Numbered from the stretch's first letter, positions 28,731 to 38,246 are shown. The stretch is 64,000 nucleotides of DNA from Solihabitans fulvus (GCF_008386585.1 NZ_VUOB01000022.1:62001-126000), one strand, 5' to 3'. The notes: generated by a model not told the origin, from the sequence alone. Translations and numbers: made by a program.

Positions 28731-29438
28731 TCAGGTCGACCGCGACAGGGCGTCGTACACCTCGGCGTTGAGCTCGCGCAGCAACCGCGCGTGCAGCGTG
28801 GGATCGAGCAGCGCCAGATAGGGGCTGGGCTGCGCGCGCTCGGGCGGGTCCGGCGGTCGCGCCGGCGGCCCGCCGACCGGAGTCGGCCGGGCCAGCGCGG
28901 CGGCGCCGGGCCGGGCCTGCCCGACCGGTGGCGTCGGCTCCGGGATGACGCGCCGGATCGCGGCCAGGTCCGTGTGTACCTGCTCGATGGTCCGCGCGGC
29001 CTTGTCGCCTGCCGCCAGGTGCTGTTGCCGCAGCCACGAGATGGACGTGCGGGCCGCCTCGGCGCGGAGGAGGTCGGGGCTCTCCCGCACCTCCGCGATC
29101 AGCGAGGCGACGACGGGTTGCAGGGTTTCCAGCGAGTGCTGGTATTCCGCCAACGCGTCGGCGCCGACGAAGTACAGGTCGGCGGCCAGCCGCGCGTTCC
29201 TGGCCAGTGCGTACTGCGCCTCTTCGAAAAGATCGTGGGCGGTGCCGTGCCAGTCCACGAGGCGCACGCCGGCGAAGGCCCGCGCCGTGGACTCGTAGTG
29301 ATCCCCGAGCGCCCGCAGCCGCCGGCATTCCTCCGCGATGCCGGCCGCGTTTCCGGTCAACGGTTCGAGCGCGTTGTCGCTCCCGTTGTCGCTCCCGTTG
29401 TCGCTCCCGTTGTCGCTCCCGTTGTCGCTCTCGCTCAT
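28731..29438 (-). CDS. WXG-like helical protein with Ser-Asp-Asn-Gly repeat tail
   Basis: A 235-aa protein, family not recognised. Residues 3-22 are four to five SDNG repeats coded by a perfect 12-bp tandem repeat. A helical region follows with a WxG turn (VRLVDWHGTAHDLFEEAQYA), like type VII secretion substrates, then a Pro-rich linker (PARPPDPPERAQPSP) and a final helix. It follows the EspC-like gene by 24 bp, so the pair probably works together, perhaps as a secreted partner. No enzymatic toxin motif is seen. Confidence 0.7.
   Translation of the reverse strand: MSESDNGSDNGSDNGSDNGSDNALEPLTGNAAGIAEECRRLRALGDHYESTARAFAGVRLVDWHGTAHDLFEEAQYALARNARLAADLYFVGADALAEYQHSLETLQPVVASLIAEVRESPDLLRAEAARTSISWLRQQHLAAGDKAARTIEQVHTDLAAIRRVIPEPTPPVGQARPGAAALARPTPVGGPPARPPDPPERAQPSPYLALLDPTLHARLLRELNAEVYDALSRST
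29373..29432 (-). repeat. 12-bp in-frame tandem repeat, five copies
   Basis: Unit gttgtcgctccc repeated four times exactly and a fifth time with one change. It encodes the SDNG tail at the start of the gene ending at 28731. Copy number would change without breaking the frame. Confidence 0.95.
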
Positions 29439-29462
29439 CGGACGTCCCGTTTTTCGGCCCGG

Positions 29463-29759
29463 CTAGTGCCGCTGGAGTGCGGTCATCGCCTGATGCACGG
29501 CGGCATCGGACTCCTCATACACCCTCGCCGAATCGCGCAGCTGACCCGCCGCATCGGAGATGTCCGCCCACATCAGACCCGCGACCGACTTGGCGCCGCA
29601 CTGCAATTCGTACAGTGCATTTGCCAGACCGTCGTGGCCGACCTGACTGACGTCAAGTCCGTACTTGAAGGCGGGTTGTCGGGGGCCGTCGTCAGCCAGT
29701 TCCCGCACGGTTTCCGCTGCCTGGTGCAATTCGGCGGGTAAGACGGAGAAGTTGCCCAT
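29463..29759 (-). CDS. EspC-like type VII secretion-associated protein
   Basis: A 98-aa protein of the PF10824 type (EspC/DUF2580). It begins MGNFSVLPAELHQAAETV, has two long helices, and carries YEESD near residue 80, a YxxxD secretion signal used by ESX systems. ATG 29759 has GAGGA 8 nt upstream. Codon 7 is TTA, very rare here, so translation may depend on the bldA tRNA. No ESX ATPase or channel gene lies in the window; secretion is inferred. Confidence 0.72.
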   Translation of the reverse strand: MGNFSVLPAELHQAAETVRELADDGPRQPAFKYGLDVSQVGHDGLANALYELQCGAKSVAGLMWADISDAAGQLRDSARVYEESDAAVHQAMTALQRH

Positions 29760-29903
29760 GGGTGAATCCTCAACGTAGGCGCGGATCAGGAATTCTAGGT
29801 GATCTGGTTTACCGGCCGCCACCCCGATGACGCGCGAGCCGAAAACGGTGCCTCAGTGACGCAGTATCTGACGGAATTGCCCGGAAAATCCGGCGGAGAA
29901 CCG

Positions 29904-30734
29904 TCAGTTGGCCTCGATGATCTCGCGAATGACCCGGGGTGGGAGCGACGTCGTCTCGGTCGGATCGGGATCTCGGTCCGCGCTGGGGTCGACCAACACC
30001 CCGACGTCCGGGTGGCGCTCCGTCAGCAGGCGCAGCAACTCGAGACCGGGCATGCGGTGGCTGGCGCGGAACGGCGGCGAGCCGGCCCGTCGGTGGTAGT
30101 CGTCCAGCCACGCCCGCTGCGTGAAGGCGAGAACCCAGGGCCCAAGGCTGGCCGTGTGGACGACGGTCGGCGCGTCGGCCGCGTCGTGCGGCACATGCAC
30201 CAGGGCGGACAGGAAGGCGTCGACGGCTCGACGGGCGGGCGCCTCGGGCCTGTGCAGGTCGCGGACGGCTCGGCGGAAGTCCGCAGCCGGGTCGCGCTCG
30301 CGCTCCATCACCGCGTGCAGTTCGCCGAGCGGGATCCTCGGGGAAGGCTCGGTCAGGCTGACCTCCACGTCGCGCAGGAGGCCGCTGAGTCCCCGTCGGA
30401 CCGATTGCGCCGAATATCCATCCCCGAGTCTTTTGTGCAATTCGGCGACGCGATCACCGTAGGCCGCCTGTTGAAAGGCGGGATCGGCGGACATGTTGTA
30501 GTGAATCCGCGCGACCTCCCCGATCCGCTCGTCGGGGTACCGCGCGATGACCCTCTCGAGTTGGGTCAGCACCTTCGCCATGATCAGCTCGGTGCTGTCC
30601 GCATCGCCTATGTGCCACTGCTTTCGCAGATCCTCCGTCAGGCGCTCACGTAGGTCCGGCCGACGCACACCGACTCCTTTGTGCAGGGATTGCAGACACT
30701 CCAGGGTCTTCTTTCCTGGATAGGCGTGAGCCAT
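29904..30734 (-). CDS. SseB-like C-terminal domain protein, unknown function
   Basis: A 276-aa protein. Residues 1-130 are helical and not recognised. The C-terminal half (WVLAFTQRAWLDDYHRRAG, then GLELLRLLTERHPDVGVLVDP and LPPRVIREI) matches the SseB N-terminal domain pattern PF07179, often found in type VII secretion neighbourhoods. ATG 30734 lies 144 bp upstream of the EspC-like gene on the same strand, suggesting one operon. There is no signal peptide, so it may be a cytoplasmic chaperone or immunity-type partner (inference). Confidence 0.65.
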   Translation of the reverse strand: MAHAYPGKKTLECLQSLHKGVGVRRPDLRERLTEDLRKQWHIGDADSTELIMAKVLTQLERVIARYPDERIGEVARIHYNMSADPAFQQAAYGDRVAELHKRLGDGYSAQSVRRGLSGLLRDVEVSLTEPSPRIPLGELHAVMERERDPAADFRRAVRDLHRPEAPARRAVDAFLSALVHVPHDAADAPTVVHTASLGPWVLAFTQRAWLDDYHRRAGSPPFRASHRMPGLELLRLLTERHPDVGVLVDPSADRDPDPTETTSLPPRVIREIIEAN

Positions 30735-31040
30735 GCACCCTCCCCTGTTCGCACGGCAGTGGAAGGACTCTAGGGGACGGCTTTACTGCCGGTCAATCGC
30801 ATGGGCACGAGATTTACCGATGGCGTCCAGTGCCCGGATCGAACAGAGCTGACCAGCGTATTTACCATTTTCTCGCCAACTTCCCGCCAGCTTCCCTCGG
30901 CCGGTCCCGACGGTGCGTAACCAGTCGTCCACTGGTCGTCTGATGGTCGGAACTTGGCAGATTTGGTGCGGGTGGCAACTTCGTGGAGAAAAGGCCGTCG
31001 CGAGCTGACGATCGGGTCGTCCATTCCTACGCTCGACACC
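30735..31040. other. Intergenic region, about 305 bp, relatively AT-rich
   Basis: The region holds the divergent promoters of the SseB-like operon and the small gene at 31041. Its base composition is lower in GC than the genes. I see no repeat, RNA gene or convincing coding frame in it; a 90-codon minus-strand frame has no codon bias and is not called. Confidence 0.6.
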
Positions 31041-31238
31041 ATGAACCTCAGCTATCTGTTCGCCCTGTCATTTCTGCTCGGTCTGCAGACTGGATGCATG
31101 CTCTCGTGGCGCTACCACAGGAGACAGCGCGACGGGCACGACGCGCAGCGCGCCGAACACCAACGGCGGATCGACCGACTGGAGCGCGAACTGGAGTGGG
31201 CGCTGACGAACCGCACCGTGCCGAGCGTGGAACGGTAG
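31041..31238 (+). CDS. Small single-helix membrane protein
   Basis: A 65-aa frame: one N-terminal transmembrane helix (YLFALSFLLGLQTGCML) followed by a charged coiled-coil-like tail (RAEHQRRIDRLERELEWAL). The GC3 pattern supports coding, although the ribosome site before ATG 31041 is weak and the frame extends upstream. Function unknown. Confidence 0.55.
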   Translation: MNLSYLFALSFLLGLQTGCMLSWRYHRRQRDGHDAQRAEHQRRIDRLERELEWALTNRTVPSVER

Positions 31239-31255
31239 CCCCCAGAAAACACCCA

Positions 31256-31296
31256 GGGCCGCCCGCACTCGCGCTTTCCGCGAGTACAGGCGGCCC
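31256..31296 (-). terminator. Terminator after tRNA-Pro(CGG)
   Basis: An 8-bp GC stem (31256-31263 with 31289-31296) encloses an inner ACTCGCG/CGCGAGT stem. Reading the minus strand, GTTTTC follows shortly after, so it should stop tRNA transcription. It also follows the plus-strand gene ending at 31238. Confidence 0.8.
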
Positions 31297-31303
31297 AAAG
31301 GAA

Positions 31304-31381
<78 letters not shown>

Positions 31382-31418
31382 TCCCGCGTGGAAACTCCCG
31401 CGTGGAACGAGGAGAAGT

Positions 31419-32381
31419 CTAGCGGACGTCCGCCCCAGCTCCGAATCGGGTGGGTCCTGCGGCGGCGGAACCCTGCTGAGCTGCGTCGATGGGGCGCGGC
31501 ACCAGGGTGAGCAGGCTTGCCTCCGGCGGGCAGGCGAAGCGGACCGGGGCGTACGGCGAGGTGCCGAGGCCGGCCGAGACGTGCAGCCACATGTGCGCGC
31601 CCCAGCGGGACGCGCCCCTGGCTCGCGTGCGGTCCAGGTCGCAGTTGGTCACCAGCGCGCCGTAACCCGGCACCCGGAGCTGGCCGCCGTGCGTGTGGCC
31701 GGCGAGCACCAGGTCATAGCCGTCCTCGGCGAACGGGTCGAGCACCCTGGGCTCGGGGGAGTGCGTCACGCCGAGCCGCAGCGTCGCGTTCGGGTCGGGG
31801 CGGCCGGCGATGTCGTCGTAGCGGTCCCTGCGCAGATGCGGGTCGTCCAGCCCGGCGGCGAACACCGTCTGGCCGGCCACCTCGAACGTCCTGCGCACGT
31901 GCGTGAGGTCCAGCCAGCCCCGCTCGACCATCGCCGCGCGCAGGTCCCGCCACGGCAGGGGAATTCCGTGCACGCGCTTCTTCTTCGCCGAGGGCAGCAG
32001 GTACCTGACCGGGTTCTTCGGCTTCGGCGCGTAGTAGTCGTTGCTGCCGAAGACGAACACCCCTGGCCGGTTCAGCAGCGGCCCGAGCGCGCGCAGCACG
32101 GACGGCACGGCCTGCTTGTGCGCCAGGTTGTCCCCGGTGTTGACCACCAGGTCGGGGTCCAGCTCGTCCAGCGCGGCGACCCACCGCTGCTTGGACTTCT
32201 GGTCGGGCATCATGTGCAGGTCCGAGATGTGCAGCACGCGCACCGGCCTGGCGCCCTCGGCCAACACCGGCAGTGTGGCCTGCCGCAGTGTCCAGCGACG
32301 ACGTTCGATCCCGGCGGCATAGGCGACCGTGGCCGTGCCGAGCGCGGTGGTGGCAAGCAGTGTCCGGCCTAGCGTGTTCAC
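31419..32381 (-). CDS. Calcineurin-like metallophosphoesterase, membrane-associated
   Basis: A 320-aa protein with an N-terminal hydrophobic segment (TLLATTALGTATVAYAAG) and the metallophosphoesterase motifs in order: HISDLHMMPD, NTGDNLAH, FGSNDYY, VTHSPEP and LAGHTHGGQLRVP. It is the expected counterpart of Rv3683, next to ponA2 in mycobacteria. The start is uncertain: GTG 32381 or GTG 32426. The active site probably faces the outside if the first helix is an anchor. Substrate unknown. Confidence 0.87.
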   Translation of the reverse strand: MNTLGRTLLATTALGTATVAYAAGIERRRWTLRQATLPVLAEGARPVRVLHISDLHMMPDQKSKQRWVAALDELDPDLVVNTGDNLAHKQAVPSVLRALGPLLNRPGVFVFGSNDYYAPKPKNPVRYLLPSAKKKRVHGIPLPWRDLRAAMVERGWLDLTHVRRTFEVAGQTVFAAGLDDPHLRRDRYDDIAGRPDPNATLRLGVTHSPEPRVLDPFAEDGYDLVLAGHTHGGQLRVPGYGALVTNCDLDRTRARGASRWGAHMWLHVSAGLGTSPYAPVRFACPPEASLLTLVPRPIDAAQQGSAAAGPTRFGAGADVR

Positions 32382-32494
32382 CCTTCGAGCGTACGGCGGT
32401 CCGCCACCCCTCGGTCGGTTGCCCACGGCTCGCGGAGGCCGCCGCCCGATATCGGCGCGCCCCGCCTCATCGCGTTGGGTTACCGTTTGTGACC

Positions 32495-32965
32495 ATGGCG
32501 GAGCTGAAGGCGCGGTTGCAGGAAGACCTGACCACTGCGATCAAGAGCCGGGACACCCTGGTCACGGGCACACTGCGGATGGCGCTGACCGCAGTGACCA
32601 ACGAGGAGGTCTCCGGCAAGGCCGCCCGCGAACTCTCCGACGACGAGATCCAGCGCGTGCTGACCCGCGAGGTGAAGAAGCGCAAGGAGGCCGCCGAGGC
32701 GTTCGCCAACGCCGGCCGCGCCGAGTCGGCCGAGCAGGAGCGCGCCGAGTCCAAGGTCCTCGAGGCGTACCTGCCGGCCCAGCTCGGCGACGACGAGCTC
32801 GGCGAGCTGGTGGCCTCGGCCGTCGCCGAGGTCGCCGCGCAGCTCGGCGAGCAGCCGGGGCAGCGCCAGATGGGCCAGGTCATGAAGGCCGTCAACGCGA
32901 AGGTCGCCGGCCGCGCCGAGGGCGGCAGGGTGGCCGCGGCGGTGAAGAGCCGGCTGGCCGGCTGA
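32495..32965 (+). CDS. GatB/YqeY-domain protein
   Basis: A 156-aa protein with the YqeY domain found at the tail of the GatB amidotransferase subunit. Signatures are LKARLQEDLTTAIKSRDTLV, a LRMALTAVTNEEV segment and the C-terminal GQRQMGQVMKAVNAKVAGRA. The fold is all-helical and tRNA-associated in GatB; the free-standing form has no firm role. The ATG is at 32495, divergent from the phosphoesterase, and a hairpin follows the stop. Confidence 0.92.
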   Translation: MAELKARLQEDLTTAIKSRDTLVTGTLRMALTAVTNEEVSGKAARELSDDEIQRVLTREVKKRKEAAEAFANAGRAESAEQERAESKVLEAYLPAQLGDDELGELVASAVAEVAAQLGEQPGQRQMGQVMKAVNAKVAGRAEGGRVAAAVKSRLAG

Positions 32966-32987
32966 ACCGGGACATCGCGTCACGTGG

Positions 32988-33017
32988 CCGAGGCGGGCCG
33001 AAACCCGCCTGCCTCGG
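32988..33017 (+). terminator. Terminator after the YqeY gene
   Basis: ccgaggcggg and cccgcctgcctcgg form a stem with one 2-nt bulge, 23 bp after the stop at 32965. Confidence 0.7.
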
Positions 33018-33144
33018 TCCTCCCATCGGCTGACGAACTGTTGCCCGCCAGCCGAGGCGCTGGCCGCCGGGACGCCGGCCTCGACGGGCACTGCCAGCCG
33101 CCGGAGCGCAGGCCCCGACAAGCCGCCAGCCCCGACAGGCGCTG

Positions 33145-35508
33145 CTAGCCGCCGGGGCCTTGGGACGCGCCGTCGGCCGGTTGCGGCGGCGGGACGTAGC
33201 CGGTGCTGACGAACAGCGTGATGGTCGAGCCGGGCAGCGCGTTGCCCCTCGGGCTCTGGCTGACCACGGTGCCCTTGGGTTGCTCGGAGTTGCGGCTCGA
33301 CGAGCTGACCGAGTAGCCGGCCTTCTCCAGGGTGCCGGTGGCGTCGGTGACGTTTTTGCCGACCACGTCGGGAATCCTGGTCTGCGCGGCGCCCTTGACG
33401 TAGCGGTCGTCGGTCGGCGGCAGGCCGAGCGCTGGCTGGCCCTCGAGCACCTTGCTCATCGTGGCGAACCAGGTGCGGGCCGGCACGGTGCCGCCGTAGA
33501 TGTCGCCGTCGCGGCACAGCCTCGGGCGGCCGCTGACGCAGATCGGCGACGGGTTGGTGCCGTCGGCGAAGGTCTGCACCGCGCCGGCCAGCTGCGGGGT
33601 CGCGCCGACGAACGCGGCCGACTTGTAGTCCTGCGTGGTGCCGGTCTTGCCGAGCATCGGCCGGGTCCAGTTGACCTGCTTGGCGGCCACGGCCGAGGTG
33701 CCGCTGCCGGTGTCGTCCTTGCTGAGCCCGGTGACCAGGGTGTTCGCCAGCGGTTCCGCGACGACCTGCTCGCACGGGGCCTCGTTGACCGGCACGGGGT
33801 TCCCGTTGCGGTCGAGCACCTGTTGCAGCGGCGTCGGCGGGCACCACTTGCCGCCGCTCATCAGCGTCGCGGCGACGTTCGCCATCTCCAGCGTGCTCAC
33901 CGACGCCGGCCCGAGGGTGAACGTGCCGTTGCCGCCGCCCGACTTGAAGTACTCGGTCTGCGAGACCCGCAGGTCCTGGTTGTCGGCGCGCGAGTCCGGC
34001 CTGGTCCCGCCGACGTTGGTCGCCATCGTCTCGCGCAGCCCGAGCCTGCTGGCCATGTCGACGATCGGGTCCATGCCGATGTGTTCCTCGAGGATCACGA
34101 AGCCGGTGTTCGGCGAGGTCGCCAGCGCCTGTTGCAGCGTCATCTGGGGGCTGTACCCGCTGCTCGCGTTCTTCACGACGTAGGGCCCGCCGTTGTTCTT
34201 GAAGACCTTCGACGTGTAGCTGCCCGGCGTCTGGATGACGTTGTCGATCCCCATGCCCTTCTCCAGGGCGGCGGCCGAGGTGAAGATCTTGAACGTCGAC
34301 CCGGCGCCGAACTTGTTCTCCACGCCGCCAGGCAGGTCGTAGGTCGTCTGGTTCTGGGTCGCGTCCAGCCCGTAGTCGCGGTTGGCGACCAGCGCGAGCA
34401 CCTGGTGCCTGTCCTTGCCCGGCGAGACGATAGCCATCGTGTTGGCGATGCCCTCGGTGTCCTTGGCGACCTGCGCCTCGGCGGCCTGCTTGGCCTGCTG
34501 CGTGACGCTTCGGTCGAGCGTCGTCCTGATCGTGTACCCGCCGGTGCGCAGCTGCTCCTCGCTGAAACCGTTGCGCTCGAGGTAGCTGAGCACGTAGGAG
34601 CAGAAGAAGCCGTTCTCCGGGCCCGCGCCGACGCAGCCGTTTGGCGGGGTGCGCACCGGGTTGGCGAGGCCGAGCGGCGCCTTCTTCGCGGTCTCGGCGG
34701 CGTCCCTTGACAGCTTGTCGTTGGCCGTCATCCGGTCGATCACCTGGTTGCGCCGCTCCAGCGCCTTGTCCGGGAAGCGCTCGGGGTCCAGCGCGGACGG
34801 GCTGTTGACCATGCCGGCGAGCATCGCGGCCTGCGGCACGGTCAGCTTGTCCGGCGTGGTGTTGAAGTACGCCTGCGACGCGGCGGCGATGCCGTAGATG
34901 GTCGAGCCGAAGGGCACCACGTTGAGGTAGCGGGCGAGGATCTCGTCCTTGCTGAGCTTGCGCTCCAGCTGGAGGGCGATCCTGGCCTCGCGCAGCTTGC
35001 GCGCGACGGTCTGCTCCTGGGCCTTCTGCTGCTCCACCCGGTCGTTGCGGGCGACCACGTGCACGAGGTAGTTCTTCACATATTGCTGTGTGAGTGTTGA
35101 CGCGCCCTGCGAGACGGTGCCCTTGAACTGGTTGGTCAGCATCGCCCGGAAGGTGCCCTTCCAGTCCACGCCCTGGTGCTCGTAGAAGCGCCGGTCCTCG
35201 ACGGAGATCAACGCCGCCTTCATGGTCGGCGAGATCTTGTCCGGCGGAGTCAGCACGCGGTACTGGTCATAGACGTAGGCTATGGGGGCCCCGTCCTTGT
35301 CCGTCACCGTCGTGACCAGCGGCGGGTCGGTGCTGACGAGGTCAGAGGAGATGCTGTCGACGGTGTCGCTGGCTCTGTTGGACACCATCCCGAGCGAGCC
35401 GATCACCGGGAAGAGCATGCCGGCGACCAACACGCCGGCCAGCATGCACAGGCCGAGCAGCTTCAGCAGGCCGTTCCTGACTCGCACCCGATGCAGGGTA
35501 CGCGGCAC
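33145..35508 (-). CDS. ponA2: Bifunctional penicillin-binding protein with PASTA domain (PonA2-type)
   Basis: A 787-aa class A PBP polymerising and cross-linking peptidoglycan. One N-terminal helix (LLGLCMLAGVLVAGMLFPVI) is followed by the GT51 glycosyltransferase (EDRRFYEHQGVDWKG; QGASTLTQQYVKN), the transpeptidase with SxxK serine in GSTFKIFT near residue 405, the SxN motif in ATSPNTG and LGKTGTTQ, and a C-terminal PASTA domain (IPDVVGKNVTDATGTLEKAGY). It is divergent from whiB, as in the mycobacterial ponA2-whiB4 pair. A palindrome sits 32 bp upstream. Confidence 0.95.
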   Translation of the reverse strand: MPRTLHRVRVRNGLLKLLGLCMLAGVLVAGMLFPVIGSLGMVSNRASDTVDSISSDLVSTDPPLVTTVTDKDGAPIAYVYDQYRVLTPPDKISPTMKAALISVEDRRFYEHQGVDWKGTFRAMLTNQFKGTVSQGASTLTQQYVKNYLVHVVARNDRVEQQKAQEQTVARKLREARIALQLERKLSKDEILARYLNVVPFGSTIYGIAAASQAYFNTTPDKLTVPQAAMLAGMVNSPSALDPERFPDKALERRNQVIDRMTANDKLSRDAAETAKKAPLGLANPVRTPPNGCVGAGPENGFFCSYVLSYLERNGFSEEQLRTGGYTIRTTLDRSVTQQAKQAAEAQVAKDTEGIANTMAIVSPGKDRHQVLALVANRDYGLDATQNQTTYDLPGGVENKFGAGSTFKIFTSAAALEKGMGIDNVIQTPGSYTSKVFKNNGGPYVVKNASSGYSPQMTLQQALATSPNTGFVILEEHIGMDPIVDMASRLGLRETMATNVGGTRPDSRADNQDLRVSQTEYFKSGGGNGTFTLGPASVSTLEMANVAATLMSGGKWCPPTPLQQVLDRNGNPVPVNEAPCEQVVAEPLANTLVTGLSKDDTGSGTSAVAAKQVNWTRPMLGKTGTTQDYKSAAFVGATPQLAGAVQTFADGTNPSPICVSGRPRLCRDGDIYGGTVPARTWFATMSKVLEGQPALGLPPTDDRYVKGAAQTRIPDVVGKNVTDATGTLEKAGYSVSSSSRNSEQPKGTVVSQSPRGNALPGSTITLFVSTGYVPPPQPADGASQGPGG

Positions 35509-35539
35509 CGACCCGGGTCAGAGTGATCCGCAGCACTAA

Positions 35540-35556
35540 TTACCCAGGACGGGTAA
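35540..35556. promoter_or_regulatory. Palindrome in the ponA2-whiB intergenic region
   Basis: TTACCC-aggac-GGGTAA is a perfect 6-bp inverted repeat 32 bp upstream of the ponA2 start. A related aggtaac sequence recurs about 15 bp further on. This could be a regulator site for ponA2 or for the divergent whiB. Confidence 0.45.
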
Positions 35557-35738
35557 CAGTACTCAAGACAGGTAACAGGTGGGCAACCCAGTGTTGGAGG
35601 TGGAACCAGAAGGCTCTAGAGTCCGTCAACGTCCAATGACAGCGGCCGTGCGGCAGTGCCTCTACAAAGGCCAGCCTACGGCATCCGCGGCTGGGGTGTT
35701 GCGGATTCAAGTTTTGGGCGAGCTAGGAGCTGGGGGAT

Positions 35739-36038
35739 ATGGAGCTGGGGGATTGGCGAATCAACGCTTCCTGCCGCGACGAGGAGCCCGATGAGCTCTT
35801 CGTGCGGGGAGCTGAGCAGCGCAAGGCCAAGCTGGTGTGCCTGGGGTGCCCCGTGCGCACGGAATGCCTGGCCGAAGCGCTGGACAACCGTATCGAGTTC
35901 GGTGTCTGGGGAGGCATGACCGAGCGAGAGCGGCGAGCGTTGCTGCGGCGTCGGCCGGACGTGACGTCCTGGCGCGAGCTGCTCGACGACGCCCGACGCA
36001 CACACGGGCACATCCACGAGGACGCCAGGGTCAGCTGA
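35739..36038 (+). CDS. whiB4: WhiB-family iron-sulfur regulator (WhiB4-like)
   Basis: A 99-aa Wbl protein. Cysteines at residues 12, 34, 37 and 43 (CLGCPVRTEC) ligate a 4Fe-4S cluster, followed by the G(V/I)WGG turn in EFGVWGGMTERERRALLRRR and a basic C-terminal helix. Its position between ponA2 and the paired ArsA-like ATPases is that of mycobacterial WhiB4, a redox sensor. The ATG has GGGGG 4 nt upstream. Redox response is inferred from the family. Confidence 0.94.
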   Translation: MELGDWRINASCRDEEPDELFVRGAEQRKAKLVCLGCPVRTECLAEALDNRIEFGVWGGMTERERRALLRRRPDVTSWRELLDDARRTHGHIHEDARVS

Positions 36039-36045
36039 CCAGGGC

Positions 36046-37203
36046 CTACTCGCCGGCAAGGCGGTACCCGATCTCGTGCAGGCCGGCCAGGTCGTGCACG
36101 TCGGTCGGCAACGCAGGCACGCCGATGACCGGGACGGTCGGGTGCGCGCGGGTGAACCGCGTCAGCAGCCGACGTTCCCGGTCGGCCATCGCGACCCGGT
36201 CGGCGTGCAGCCGAAGCACGGCCGCGGCCAGCGGGGCGTCCCCGGCACGATCGAGGCCGTCCGCTGCCGCGACCGCGCGCGCCTCACTCAGCTCGGCGAG
36301 CACCGGGTGGGTGCGGTTGGCGACGAGGCCGGCGAGCGGCATCTGCTCGGCCGACAGCCGCTCGGCGAAGTAGCTGGCCTCGCGCAACGCGTCCGGCTCC
36401 GGCGCGGCCACCACCAGGAAGCCGGTGCCCGGCGAGCGCAACAGCTGGTAGGTCTTGCGCGCCCGCTCGCGGAAGCCGCCGAACATGCTGTCGAACGCCT
36501 GCACGAACGACGAGGCGTCGGTGAGCAGCTGCCCGCCGACGATGGTCGAGATGGCCTTGGTGAACAGCCCGAACCCCGCGCCGACCAGCTTGCGGATGCC
36601 GATGCCGCCCGCCCGCGCCGGCGCCGACAGCAGCCGGATCAGCTTGCCGTCCAACACCGTGGACAGCCGCTGCGGCGCGTCGAGGAAGTCCAGCGCCGAC
36701 CGGCTCGGCGGGGTGTCGACCACGATCAGGTCCCACTGCCCGCTGGCGGCCAGCTGGCCCAGCTTCTCCATCGCCATGTACTCCTGCGTGCCGGAGAACG
36801 ACGTGGAGATCGTCTGGTAGAAGGGGTTCGCCAGGATCTGCGCGGCCCGCTCCTTGCCGGCGTGCGCGAGCACCATGTCGTCGAAGGTGCGCCGCATGTC
36901 CAGCATCATCGCGTGCAGCTCGCCCTTGGGCTCGAACCCGGCGAACCGCACCGGCCGGGGCTGGTTGTCCAGCTCCCGCAGCCCGAGCGACTGCGCCAGC
37001 CTGCGGGCCGGGTCGATGGTCAGCACCACCGTGCGCCTGCCGCGCTGCGCGGCGCGCACCGCGAGCGCGGCCGCCACGGTCGTCTTGCCGACGCCGCCGG
37101 ACCCGCAGCACACCAGCACCTGGGTGTCGGGGTTGTCGATCAGGGCGTCGATGTCGAGCCGGGACGGCCTGGCGGCCGGCTCCGGCTGGGCGGGCTCGGT
37201 CAC
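36046..37203 (-). CDS. ArsA/GET3-like anion-transporting ATPase homologue (Rv3680-like)
   Basis: A 385-aa P-loop ATPase of the ArsA/GET3 superfamily. The P-loop is [20 protein letters not shown], followed by [14 protein letters not shown] and the switch [20 protein letters not shown] 37203 overlaps the previous gene as GTGA. The mycobacterial pair Rv3679-Rv3680 is described as a heteromeric ATPase supporting tolerance to host-derived glycerol and NO stress; function here is inferred from that. The coupled pair probably forms a heterodimer. Confidence 0.9.
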   Translation of the reverse strand: MTEPAQPEPAARPSRLDIDALIDNPDTQVLVCCGSGGVGKTTVAAALAVRAAQRGRRTVVLTIDPARRLAQSLGLRELDNQPRPVRFAGFEPKGELHAMMLDMRRTFDDMVLAHAGKERAAQILANPFYQTISTSFSGTQEYMAMEKLGQLAASGQWDLIVVDTPPSRSALDFLDAPQRLSTVLDGKLIRLLSAPARAGGIGIRKLVGAGFGLFTKAISTIVGGQLLTDASSFVQAFDSMFGGFRERARKTYQLLRSPGTGFLVVAAPEPDALREASYFAERLSAEQMPLAGLVANRTHPVLAELSEARAVAAADGLDRAGDAPLAAAVLRLHADRVAMADRERRLLTRFTRAHPTVPVIGVPALPTDVHDLAGLHEIGYRLAGE

Positions 37204-38204
37204 CGGACCCCCTGCGCGACCAGTCGCTCGGCCAGCTCGTAGAGCCCGGCCGGGTCGATCCCGTCGGCCAGCTCGGGCAGTTCCAGCGCAGGCAGGTCGG
37301 CCTCGGCGAGGTGCGCCCTCGCCTGCTGTTCGAGCCGCACCCGGATGGCGTGCTCGACGGTCTCCTCCACCAGCCCCTCCAGGTCCTCCTCGGACAGGTC
37401 GAGCCCGGCGGCGGTCAGCCCGGCCCGCACCCTGGAGTCGTCCACCCTGCCGTCCGCGGCCGCCGGCACCGACCTGGCTGGCAGCCGGGGCGGCCGCGCC
37501 CGGTTGACCACCACGGCGCCCGGCCGCAGGTCGGCCGCGTCCAGCTCGGCGACCGCGTCCAGCGTCTCCCGCACCGGCATCTCCTCGAGCAGCGCGACAA
37601 GGTGCACGGCGGCGTCCCCGGAGTGCAGCAGCTTCACCACGCCCTCGCTCTGCCCCTTGATCGGCCCCACCTTGGCGAGATCGGCCATCGCCTTGGTGAC
37701 GTCGAGGAACTGCACCACCCGGCCGGTCGGCGGGGCGTCCAGCACGACCGCGTCGTAGGCGTGCCGGCCGCCAGGACCGGTGCGCCGCACGCACTCCTTG
37801 ACCTTGCCCGTCAGCAGCACGTCCCGCAGGCCGGGCGCGAGGGTGGTGGCGAACTCGATCGCGCCCATCTTGCGCAGCGTCCGGCCAGCGAAGCCCAGGT
37901 TGTAGAACATCGACAGGTACTCCAGCAGCGCGGCCTCGGCGTCCACGGCCAGCGCGCGGACCTCCCCGCCGCCCGGCGCGGACGCGATGCGCTCCTCGGA
38001 GTAGGGCAGCGGCGCGGCGTCGAACAGCTGGGCGATGCCCTGCCGGCCCTCCACCTCGACCAGCAGCACGCGGCGACCGCCGGTGGCGAGCGCGAGCGCC
38101 AGCGCCGCGGCGACCGTCGTCTTGCCGGTGCCGCCCTTGCCGGTGACCACGTGTAGGCGGGCTCTGGCCAGTTCCTCGGTCCAACCGACGGCGGGGGTGG
38201 TCAC
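37200..38204 (-). CDS. ArsA/GET3-like ATPase homologue (Rv3679-like)
   Basis: A 334-aa protein with the deviant Walker [21 protein letters not shown] (second glycine region KGGTGKTT of the Get3 family), [14 protein letters not shown], and [15 protein letters not shown] as switch. The start is GTG 38204. It is directly upstream of and overlaps the second ATPase gene. It lacks cysteines of the arsenite-binding type, so an arsenic pump is unlikely. Confidence 0.9.
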   Translation of the reverse strand: MTTPAVGWTEELARARLHVVTGKGGTGKTTVAAALALALATGGRRVLLVEVEGRQGIAQLFDAAPLPYSEERIASAPGGGEVRALAVDAEAALLEYLSMFYNLGFAGRTLRKMGAIEFATTLAPGLRDVLLTGKVKECVRRTGPGGRHAYDAVVLDAPPTGRVVQFLDVTKAMADLAKVGPIKGQSEGVVKLLHSGDAAVHLVALLEEMPVRETLDAVAELDAADLRPGAVVVNRARPPRLPARSVPAAADGRVDDSRVRAGLTAAGLDLSEEDLEGLVEETVEHAIRVRLEQQARAHLAEADLPALELPELADGIDPAGLYELAERLVAQGVR

Positions 38205-38246
38205 CGGATCAGCGTAAGGGGCCGGGGCGCGCCGCGTGCGGAACCG

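Noticed and set aside
30770..31042. 90-codon minus-strand gene upstream of the SseB-like gene
   Set aside because: No codon bias, no ribosome site, and it covers the AT-richer promoter region.
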